64,000 nt of DNA, from the NCBI GenBank assembly GCA_048594975.1, contig JBMDXQ010000027.1, positions 1 to 64,000 of the forward strand, given 5' to 3'. This document shows, in pieces, positions 35,801 to 42,419 of this stretch. This DNA comes from JBMDXB01 sp048594975. Its GTDB lineage: Bacteria; Acidobacteriota; Vicinamibacteria; Vicinamibacterales; 2-12-FULL-66-21. Position numbers and translations under genes: made by a program. Below the pieces are notes generated by a model, which worked only from the letters and a program-made list of their open reading frames with translations, had not been told where the DNA came from and searched no databases. Position 1 is the stretch's first letter. Each line of letters opens with the position of its first letter.

Positions 35801-36242
35801 CCTCGGTTGACACCATCCCCGACGTCTCGCGGAAGCCGCGCGTGTATTCCTCCTTCTGATCCGAGAGCCCGAAGTCCATCGCTCCGGCGTATTCGATCGT
35901 CACGGTGCCATCCGCCGGCGGAGCGCCGCGGAGCCGATACCCCTTCACGGGCATGCCGGCCGTGAGCGGCTTGGGGCTGATGTCTGCGATCGGAACTTCG
36001 TCGAGCGGCACGCTGGACTTCGTGATGCGAAGCCGCGAGTTGAGGAGGAACTCGATCTTCGCACGGTCGGGCGGGAGCGTCAGCCTGTCGGTCACGGCCA
36101 GGCGCTTCACCGCCGGCTCGAGCGTCACCTTCAGGGCATGGTGCGTGAGCACCGCCTGCGCCACCAGCGGCGGCACGGGGGTGGATGCGAGCAGCGCGAG
36201 GGCAGCCGCGATGGCCACGCTGAATCGGGCGGATGAGGGCAT
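32868..36242 (-). CDS. secreted M1-type / M28 aminopeptidase fusion with C-terminal PDZ
   Basis: The 1124 residues (ATG at 36242; a GTG 7 codons upstream is possible) start with a signal peptide (VAIAAALALLASTPVPPLVA). Part one is an M1-like metallopeptidase with zinc motif H299-E300-x-x-H303 and E321, in HEILHNWWGNSVFVEYDSGN. Part two, about residues 740-1010, is an M28 peptidase with its zinc ligands: H821 in SAHYDHLG, D845/D846 in GADDNASG, E879/E880 in AGEEAGLAG, D907 in NLDTVGR and H974 in GGHADYHRPGD. A PDZ domain ends the chain (about 1040-1124, GSPAAKAGLQPGDVLMRIND). Two peptidases in one chain could trim exported peptides stepwise (inference). It converges with the CocE/NonD gene, 20 bp apart. 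Confidence 0.9.
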   Translation of the reverse strand: MPSSARFSVAIAAALALLASTPVPPLVAQAVLTHHALKVTLEPAVKRLAVTDRLTLPPDRAKIEFLLNSRLRITKSSVPLDEVPIADISPKPLTAGMPVKGYRLRGAPPADGTVTIEYAGAMDFGLSDQKEEYTRGFRETSGMVSTEGVYLSGGSHWYPLLGQDLVTFDMEVAQPAGWHVISQGTGSSRGDDDRARWTSRDPMDEIYLAGGPLIVYRDRAGAVETLVYLHEKDDALAAKYLTTTAQYLEMYSRLLGPYPYEKFALVENFWETGYGMPSFTLLGREIIRFPFILHSSYPHEILHNWWGNSVFVEYDSGNWAEGLTAYLADHLVQEQRRRGADHRRASLQKYRDYVTEGRDFALADFRSRDSAATEAVGYGKTLMTFHMLRKRIGDARFRQVLAQLYRDFQGKRASWDDVRRVSDSVAGTDATGFFDQWIARPGAPAFEVRNAAASRRSDGFAVTASLVQAQDGPAFRVDVPVLVETDKGFAAHVIAAAGRSTSVAITTADRPLSLHVDPYFDVFRRLDPRETPPSVSQIFGEPRILAVLPSKAPAPAQRAFRELLQGWQTASHAIEITLDSELSALPQAASVWLLGRDNRLAAPIFSKQAGLAIESSGLRIDGQALPAANHTAVAITRHPAANDKVVGWIVVDPLEAVPGLGRKLPHYGKYSYVAFEGTEPANVLSGEWKRADSPLRVDLRPMSGGAGAPAKPLPPDPAKPLADLPPIFSRAAMTETIAALTDPAMEGRGAGTKGLEMAAEWIAGRFKAYGLQPGGDRGTYFQSFTIAKGPDGKPHQLKNVVGYLAAARPEWKAQSAIVSAHYDHLGRGWPDVHQGDEGKAHPGADDNASGVAVLLDLGRALAAGDRPSRNIVFVAFAGEEAGLAGSRHFAGSPSPFPLDGLIGVINLDTVGRLFDQRVSVLGTGTASEWQHIFRGASFVTGVESRNVPESIQSSDQVPFVERGIPAVQIFTGGHADYHRPGDTAEKIDADGLVKVAALVREGVAYLAERPERLTVTIPSAAAGSPSPPAGGGTSGGPRRASLGTVPDFAFAGPGVRAEGITEGSPAAKAGLQPGDVLMRINDQPIANLQEYSNLLRTLKPGQTVTVVVRRGEKELTLSVTLAER

Positions 36243-36263
36243 GGGGCCAATTGTACTGCTCAC

Positions 36264-36372
36264 CCCGCAATCCGCCGTGCGCGTCCGCCGGTCCGCAATC
36301 GCCGTCCGCGGTCCGCGGTCCAGGATCAGGGATCCGCGATCAGCGAATCAGGATCAGCGATCAGCGATCCGG
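36264..36372. repeat. short-word array (GATCAGCGATC / GGTCCGCGG type)
   Basis: About 100 bp of near-repeats: TCCGCAATCGCCGTCCGCGG, GGTCCGCGGTCCAGGATCAG, GATCCGCGATCAGCGAATC, then GGATCAGCGATCAGCGATCC. It fills the whole space between the DUF1080 gene's stop and the peptidase gene's 5' end, so any peptidase promoter must lie within it. The words drift from GGTCCGC to GATCAGC along the array. Confidence 0.6.
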
Positions 36373-36375
36373 GAT

Positions 36376-37254
36376 TCAGTACCGGCACGCCGCCGGGTCG
36401 GACTTCACGAAGTACGTCTTGAAGTTCGTCGCCTTCTTGTCGGTGCAGCCTTCGAGGTTCAGGAGCTCGACCTTGCGGAAGTCGGTGGGCGCGGTCTCCG
36501 CCTGGAGCGCGATGTAACCGCGGGTCAGCGGCGTGCCGTCCACCTTCACGGCCGGATCCACGGGAGACACGGCGCCGCCACCGATCTGCGGCTTCGTGTA
36601 CTCGAGCACGGTCTGGCCGTCCACGATGTGCCGGATGACCTCGTCGCCGTGGACGAGCACCTCCACGCGCACCCACACGTCGCCGTCGTACGTCTTCGAT
36701 GTCGAGTTCGTGCAGTGCGGCGTGTGCAGCTTGCCGTCCATCACGACGTTCGTGCCCGGGGTGCACAGGTTGGCGGTCGTACGCGGCTTGCCGTTGCTCA
36801 GCCCCCCGAGCAGCTGCACCTCGATCGAGATCGGAAAGTCCTGGTCCTTCAGCATCGTCTTCGGGTCCGGGGTGTGCAGCATGAGGCCGTTGTTGCGAAT
36901 CGCCCACGACAGCTTCGGCCCGGCGCCGGCGACCTGCTCGCCGACGAAACGGTACTCGGCGGCGAGCAGGTAGTAGGAGAAGGGCTCACGGTAGAAGAGG
37001 TGGCCGAACTCGCCGCCGAAGGACGTCCACTTGTCGTAGCGGACCTTGAGCAGGCCGTCCTCGACGCGGAAGGTGTCGTTCAGGTTGACGCCCCGGTCGT
37101 GGCGCGCGAACTTCGGGGTCCACTCCTTCAGGTCCCGGCCGTTGAAGAGCTGAATCCACGCCTTTTCGTCCGGGCCGTTCTTCTGCGCCGCGGCGGGCAC
37201 GCCGGCGGCGGCAGTGCACGCGGTCACCAGCACGAGAGCAGCAAGTCGTCGCAT
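36376..37254 (-). CDS. secreted DUF1080 (3-keto-disaccharide hydrolase domain) protein
   Basis: The 292-residue protein has a signal peptide (RRLAALVLVTACTAAAGVPA) and one DUF1080 domain: AWIQLFNGRDLKEWTPKFA, DTFRVEDGLLKVRYDKW, LAAEYRFVGEQVAG, the NNGLMLHTPDPKTM turn, FPISIEVQLLGG, and GYIALQAETAPTDFRKVELL. The C-terminus adds about 30 residues with CTDKKATNFKTYFVK and a paired cysteine (PAACRY), possibly a disulfide. Larger than the copy at 23371-24033, it belongs to the long subfamily. It is the last gene after DUF5695 and the esterase on the same strand, 12 bp from the esterase, so co-transcription is likely. Confidence 0.9.
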   Translation of the reverse strand: MRRLAALVLVTACTAAAGVPAAAQKNGPDEKAWIQLFNGRDLKEWTPKFARHDRGVNLNDTFRVEDGLLKVRYDKWTSFGGEFGHLFYREPFSYYLLAAEYRFVGEQVAGAGPKLSWAIRNNGLMLHTPDPKTMLKDQDFPISIEVQLLGGLSNGKPRTTANLCTPGTNVVMDGKLHTPHCTNSTSKTYDGDVWVRVEVLVHGDEVIRHIVDGQTVLEYTKPQIGGGAVSPVDPAVKVDGTPLTRGYIALQAETAPTDFRKVELLNLEGCTDKKATNFKTYFVKSDPAACRY

Positions 37255-37266
37255 ATGGCGTGAAGT

Positions 37267-39009
37267 TTACCGGAGTTCGCGAACGAGTTTCACGATCTCG
37301 TGCGGCGGCAATACGCCGGCCTCGAGCCTGAGCACGCGGGTCGTGAAGCCCGGGCCGGCGTTGTGGAGGACGAGGCGGTCGGCTGCCAGGGCGGCTGCGG
37401 TCTGGAGGTCGCCGGCACGCCGCAGGCCGGGGATGGACAGGCGCTCGAGAAACGCCGCGTCGCTCGACGTGTCGAGCCCGCCGGCGTTGATGATCGCCAG
37501 GCGGACCGGGGCGACGGCCGCGGCGAGCAGGGCTTCGAGACCGGCGTCGGCGCCGGCCGCCAGGACCGAACCGGGCTGGGCTGCGGCTGCGGCCGCGATA
37601 TCCGCGACGCGCTGACCGGCGGCCGTGCGATTGTAGGTGTCGAAGTGACGGATCTTGGCGGCCGCGTCGGCATCGTGCGGGGTGAAGGCGATGTGACGGA
37701 CGTCGAGCTTCGCGGCGGCAAATTCCTCCGCGAGCGCCGCATCGGTCCCGGCGAGCAGGACGACGTTCGAGCGCGCCGCCGCCTGGTCTGGCCCCACCAG
37801 CGCGCCCGCGCCCAGCGCATGCCGGAGCGCGCGCGCGAAGGTTTCCGCGGGCGCCGACGCAAGCTGGCGGCGCGCCGCCTGGATCCAGTTCTCGGTCAGC
37901 TGCGCCGCCGTGACGGCGCCCCGCGGGAGCGGGCGCTGGTGGAAGACGAGCGCGTCGGCCAGCGGCTCAGGGGTGAAACCGCGCTCCTCGCGCCGCACGT
38001 CGGCCGGCGAGCCCTGCAGCCACCGCGCCATCCAGGCGTAGACTGCCTCGCGCGACTCGCGGTGGTAGTTGTGCGGCGCGTCGAAGCGCACCGACTGGAC
38101 GCGGTCCTCGGCGCCGACGAGCGCAAAGATGGCGCGCACCGCCGGGAACTCGCGTTCCAGCGTGTTCTTCGTCCAGTCGCCGGTGGCCGAGACCATGAGC
38201 AGCGGGCGGGGCGCAATCGTCGCCGCGATCTCGACGTTGCTGGTCTCCAGCCGCAGCCCCGGCTGGTTCTCGCAGAGGCAGCCGCCCTGCATGTGCAGCG
38301 AGATCATGTTGACGGGCGCGGCCGCCTTCACGCGATCGTCGACTGCGGCGAGCAGGAACGTCTGCGTGCCGCCCCCCGACGCGCCGGTCGCGCCGATGGC
38401 GTCGCGCTGCACGTAGGGCAGCGACTCGAGGAAGTCGAGCGCGCGGATGCTGTTCCAGAGCTGCAGCCCCGCGAGGCTGAGGCCCCACAGCTTCTCCCTC
38501 GGACCGCCGAAGGTGTGCGCCAGCTGCCGGCTGTCGTTGTAACCGATCATGTCGTGGCTGAACACGACGAAGCCCTGGCGGGCGAGATTGATGGCGCGCC
38601 CGGGCACCGAGGCGAGCGCCGAGTTCTCCAGCCGCCCGTACGGCCAGTGGCCGTGCGCCGACAGAATCGCCGGGAACGGGCCGTCGCCCGCCGGCCGATA
38701 GAGGTTGCCGGTCACGTAGAAGCCTGGCAGGCTCTCGAAGTACACCTTCGAGACGGTGTAGTCGGCGCGCTTCACCTCGCCGAAGATCTCGGCGTTCAGC
38801 GGCGTCCTCTCCGGCAGCGGCAGCAGCCCCGCGGTCGCGAGGATGTGCTCGCGCAGGTACGCCGCCCGCGCCTGCCAGGCGTCGGCCGACTGGAACTTCG
38901 GCGGCGGGAAGGCGTCGTCGAGCGTGCGGTAGGCGGGCCGCTGCGCGGCCCCGCCGAGTGCCGCGGCGACCACCACTACGGCGCTGAACCCGGCGCGACG
39001 GTGCGGCAT
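37267..39009 (-). CDS. secreted alpha/beta hydrolase, acetyl-xylan-esterase-like
   Basis: The 580-residue protein begins with a leader (GFSAVVVVAAALGGAAQRPA). An esterase core resembles the large acetyl-esterase/DUF acetyl xylan esterase group: PFPAILSAHGHWPYGR, FVVFSHDMIGYNDSRQ, nucleophile S211 in GATGASGGGTQTFLLAA, MISLHMQGGCLCENQPG with two cysteines, and APRPLLMVSATGDWT followed by a catalytic-type histidine in DAPHNYHRESR. A second Rossmann-like part of about 190 residues, rich in alanine, forms the C-terminus. The enzyme probably deacylates sugars or peptides outside the cytoplasm; the exact ester is unknown. It follows DUF5695 by 102 bp. Confidence 0.85.
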   Translation of the reverse strand: MPHRRAGFSAVVVVAAALGGAAQRPAYRTLDDAFPPPKFQSADAWQARAAYLREHILATAGLLPLPERTPLNAEIFGEVKRADYTVSKVYFESLPGFYVTGNLYRPAGDGPFPAILSAHGHWPYGRLENSALASVPGRAINLARQGFVVFSHDMIGYNDSRQLAHTFGGPREKLWGLSLAGLQLWNSIRALDFLESLPYVQRDAIGATGASGGGTQTFLLAAVDDRVKAAAPVNMISLHMQGGCLCENQPGLRLETSNVEIAATIAPRPLLMVSATGDWTKNTLEREFPAVRAIFALVGAEDRVQSVRFDAPHNYHRESREAVYAWMARWLQGSPADVRREERGFTPEPLADALVFHQRPLPRGAVTAAQLTENWIQAARRQLASAPAETFARALRHALGAGALVGPDQAAARSNVVLLAGTDAALAEEFAAAKLDVRHIAFTPHDADAAAKIRHFDTYNRTAAGQRVADIAAAAAAQPGSVLAAGADAGLEALLAAAVAPVRLAIINAGGLDTSSDAAFLERLSIPGLRRAGDLQTAAALAADRLVLHNAGPGFTTRVLRLEAGVLPPHEIVKLVRELR

Positions 39010-39111
39010 GGCCGGGAGGATACCAAAAAACGGCACGCTCGCCCCTTCCCGTGAGGACGAACACCTCACCGACCGCGCGATGTCCGATGCCGCCGGGAGC
39101 CGAGGGGCCGT

Positions 39112-42100
39112 CTACCGGCGCGCGATCGTCACGAGCGACGTGCCCGGGGCACCAACGGGCAGCGCGATCTGCCGCGTCTCGCGGCCGCCGCTGATCGCCG
39201 CAACCGCCGAACCCTCGACGGCGACCTGGTAGTCGCCCTCCGGAAGTCCGGCGACGGTCAGGCCGGTGCGGTGTGGACCGCCGGTGCGGTTCTCGAGCCC
39301 GAACTCGATCCGTGAGAGATCGTCGGCGACGACGATCGGTCGATCGGCTGCGAAGCCGTCGTGGTCGAGCGCCAGATGGAGCCGCTGCCCGTCGCGCACC
39401 ACGTGGAAGCGAACGCGAAGCCCGTCGCGCGGCAGCACGCTCACCGTCGTCCCTTTCCGCGTCAACACGCCGCCGTACGCGAATTCGCCGAACACCGGGT
39501 CGCGCGTGGCGATGGTCGCGTGCGTGCGCAGCGCGCCGCAGTAGCCGACGTCGGCCTCGGCGCTGTAATACCAGGCGCCGCGGCCCATCGCCTTCCCGAT
39601 CCACCCGCGCCCGAGCGCATCCGCCATGAAGCCGCCGCCGGTCGCCCCGTCGTTGTTGCGGCTCGGGAACCAGTACCCGTAGCCGGTCCCGGCGGAGCCG
39701 GAGTTCACGAGCGCCCAGGAGCTGAGCGACGCCGCGTAGCCGAGGCGCAGGTAGTCGGCCGGGGCGCGGGCGAAGTGCAGGCCGTAGTCGAGAATCGCCC
39801 AGCCGCCCAGCTGTGACATGTAGCTGAGGAGGTACGACGGGTTGCCACGATAGTCGCTCCCGAGCTGGAAGTACGTCGTCTCCAGCCAGCCGCGATCGGA
39901 CATGTTGAGGAGGAGCTGGAAGTCCATGAACCGCTCGGCGGCTTCGGCAGTGACGCGGGCCCGGAACGCGGGCTCGTCGCGTGTCATCGCGTAGCGAGCG
40001 AAGGTGCCCGTGGACTCGAAGCCCGTCGAGTCGAAGGCGAACTCGGATCCGTACAGATTGGGCGTGCGGTTGACGAACCGATCGACCTTCCCTTCCCAGT
40101 GGCCGCGCAGCGTGGCCGCCCAGTCCGAGCGGCCCTCCGCTTCCAGCGCGGCAATCAACTCGGGGAGGAACGCCTCGTTCATCGTCCCCACCGAGTCGGC
40201 CGACCACTTCTCCACCTGCAACGGCACGGTCCAGTAGGCGACCGCCGTTCGATACGCGCGCTCGAGATAGGTGGCCGCGTCGAGGTGCGCGATCCGGTCG
40301 GGATAGAACTTCGCGATCTGGTACATCCGGAAGTAGAGCAGCACGATGTGCGGGTAATCGTAGATGCGCCACACGTGCGCCTGTCCGTTGCGGCCAGGAT
40401 CCGGGCTCGAGCGGTTCGCCTTCCAGTTGGGAATGCCGTAGATCGCGTACGGATACCTCTCCGTATCGGTCATCTGCATGCCGCCCCACAGGTATCTGCT
40501 GATGTAGAGTTCGAGGCTCTCGATCTCGCGGCGGTCGGGAAAGAACACGTTCTTCGACGCGATGAACGCCGGCCGCGCGTTCCCGGCATCGTCGTTCGCG
40601 TCGGTGAGCCAGGCCGATAGGCCGTCGCGGTCCTCCGGGCTGCGGCGGATCTCGTTCTTCTGGTCCCAGTCGCTGTAGACGCCGACATACCACTTGGACG
40701 AGTCGGTGTGCTGGTGGTGGCTGACGAGGAACGCCGCGCGCTTCTTGATCACCGTCTCGAGCGGCTCGGTCACGAAGAACTCGAGCGTCGTCCAGAGCCC
40801 CTTGCCGTAGGCGATGCGCAGCATGTTCTCGCCGGGCCGGGAGAAGCGCACGCGGTACACGCGGATGCCGCCCGGCCGCGACCCGCGCAGCTCGATCATG
40901 GTGGTCGACGGGTGTTCCGCGCTGACCGACTCAATCGCCTGCGTCGTGCGGAGCGAGAACATCGCGGGAAGATCCGAGGGCACGACCATGCCGGGCACGA
41001 CGGTGGTGTCGAACTTGCCTTCGCGGTAGAACACGTCGCGCACGCCTGCAAAGTCGCGGGCCCAGTGGAATCGGAACCCATACGTAACCGAGGACTTCGC
41101 GGCGATCGCCAGGCTCGTGAGCGGGTGGCGCCAGTTGCCGCCCGCGGCAACGGCCGCGGCCGCCGCGACCTTTGCGTGCACGTACGGCGTGTAGGAACCG
41201 AACGCGCCGGGTGTGCCGCCGCTGTCGTCGTAGTACTCGAATTTCGTCGTCCCCGAGGGCGTCATGACCAGGTAGGGTCCTTCACCGTTGCTGCGCTGCC
41301 AGTACACCCATGAGCCATGGCCGGCCACCAGGGCGTGCCGCAGCAGCTTCTTCGTGTAGATGTCGCCGCGGGCGCCGGTGCGCTCGGCGAACGGCAACGG
41401 CACGCCGAGGTCGGCGACCTCGACGCGGCGGTCGGTCGTGTTGGCGAGCGTGATGGTCCAGTCCAGCGTGTCGCCGTTGAGCAGGAAGGTCCCGGTCACG
41501 GCGAGGTCCGTGGCCGGCGCCAGCAAGGGTGGCGGCCCGACGCGCCATTCGGCGAGGCTGGCGCTGCCGCCCTCGGGCAGCGTCACCTCCACGCGCAGCG
41601 CGGGCGTCCTCACCGGGGTGAACTCGACCGCCGTGAATGCGCCGGCCGCCGTCCCGTACGGCGTTCGCACCTCCACTGCCGCCCAGCGCGGACCGTCCTG
41701 GTACAGCAGCCGCCACGAGCGCGGCGGCGTCAGCCAGAAGACCTCGGTGCGGGATACTTCTTCCTCGACCGGAAAGGTGTATTGCACCCAGCGGGTCACG
41801 CCAGCGGCGCCCGTACCGCCGGCGCCGGGCTCGTTCGGGCCGGCCGTCCAGGCGAACACTGGCACCTGCCCCGGCATGGCCGGCGGTCCGGCCGGCGGCG
41901 CACCGCGCCCGCGGCCGCCGTCTCTCGGAGGCGACGGAACCAGGCCGTCGCTCAGCGCGCGAAGGCCGCCGACGCCGCGCTCGGCGGTGGGACTCGAACG
42001 GGATGCCAGCGTGGGAAGCCGCGTCCCGAGCGCGTACTCGATCGAGCGGCGGTCGCGCGGCATGTGGCGCAGCACGATCTCGCGCAGCTCGCGCCAGTGC

Positions 42101-42324
42101 CCATTGCGTGTCGTCCGGTAGCGCACCAGCAGTGGGCCGAGCGCGCCGTCGGTCGCGATGTAGTCGGTGTCGCGGACGTCGTGGGTGCGGCGCAGGCTGC
42201 GGATGCCGCCCTCGTCATAGCGGACCTGGAAGGCGTGGTTCGCGAGCTCCTGTGCCGCCGCGGTCGCGGCCGCCGCGAGCGCCAGAACGACGGCCAGGAC
42301 GGCGCGACGGTAATATCGCGGCAT
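39112..42324 (-). CDS. secreted DUF5695 protein, putative glycoside hydrolase
   Basis: The 1070 residues start with a signal peptide (AVLAVVLALAAAATAAAQ). About 20-480 are beta-rich (NHAFQVRYDEGGIRSLRRTH, GTFLLNGDTLDWTITLANT) and carry a Gly/Pro-rich low-complexity insert near 135-165. About 540-960 look like an (alpha/alpha) barrel: YFRMYQIAKFYPDRIAHLDA, YLERAYRTAVAYWTVPLQVE, WEGKVDRFVNRTPNLYGSEF, YLLSYMSQLGGWAILDYGLH. A C-terminal beta domain closes the chain. This is the DUF5695 plan, shared with alpha/alpha-barrel polysaccharide enzymes, so glycan cleavage is inferred. Catalytic residues are not known to me. The gene lies directly after the glycyl radical enzyme, 95 bp away. Confidence 0.82.
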   Translation of the reverse strand: MPRYYRRAVLAVVLALAAAATAAAQELANHAFQVRYDEGGIRSLRRTHDVRDTDYIATDGALGPLLVRYRTTRNGHWRELREIVLRHMPRDRRSIEYALGTRLPTLASRSSPTAERGVGGLRALSDGLVPSPPRDGGRGRGAPPAGPPAMPGQVPVFAWTAGPNEPGAGGTGAAGVTRWVQYTFPVEEEVSRTEVFWLTPPRSWRLLYQDGPRWAAVEVRTPYGTAAGAFTAVEFTPVRTPALRVEVTLPEGGSASLAEWRVGPPPLLAPATDLAVTGTFLLNGDTLDWTITLANTTDRRVEVADLGVPLPFAERTGARGDIYTKKLLRHALVAGHGSWVYWQRSNGEGPYLVMTPSGTTKFEYYDDSGGTPGAFGSYTPYVHAKVAAAAAVAAGGNWRHPLTSLAIAAKSSVTYGFRFHWARDFAGVRDVFYREGKFDTTVVPGMVVPSDLPAMFSLRTTQAIESVSAEHPSTTMIELRGSRPGGIRVYRVRFSRPGENMLRIAYGKGLWTTLEFFVTEPLETVIKKRAAFLVSHHQHTDSSKWYVGVYSDWDQKNEIRRSPEDRDGLSAWLTDANDDAGNARPAFIASKNVFFPDRREIESLELYISRYLWGGMQMTDTERYPYAIYGIPNWKANRSSPDPGRNGQAHVWRIYDYPHIVLLYFRMYQIAKFYPDRIAHLDAATYLERAYRTAVAYWTVPLQVEKWSADSVGTMNEAFLPELIAALEAEGRSDWAATLRGHWEGKVDRFVNRTPNLYGSEFAFDSTGFESTGTFARYAMTRDEPAFRARVTAEAAERFMDFQLLLNMSDRGWLETTYFQLGSDYRGNPSYLLSYMSQLGGWAILDYGLHFARAPADYLRLGYAASLSSWALVNSGSAGTGYGYWFPSRNNDGATGGGFMADALGRGWIGKAMGRGAWYYSAEADVGYCGALRTHATIATRDPVFGEFAYGGVLTRKGTTVSVLPRDGLRVRFHVVRDGQRLHLALDHDGFAADRPIVVADDLSRIEFGLENRTGGPHRTGLTVAGLPEGDYQVAVEGSAVAAISGGRETRQIALPVGAPGTSLVTIARR

Positions 42325-42419
42325 ACCTCTATGTAACCGTTTTCGTTCGGCGGATCCATCAGTCAGAGGAGCGCTGCCGCCGTTCCGCCCAAGGAGGCAG
42401 TCCCCTCTTTGGGATTGCC

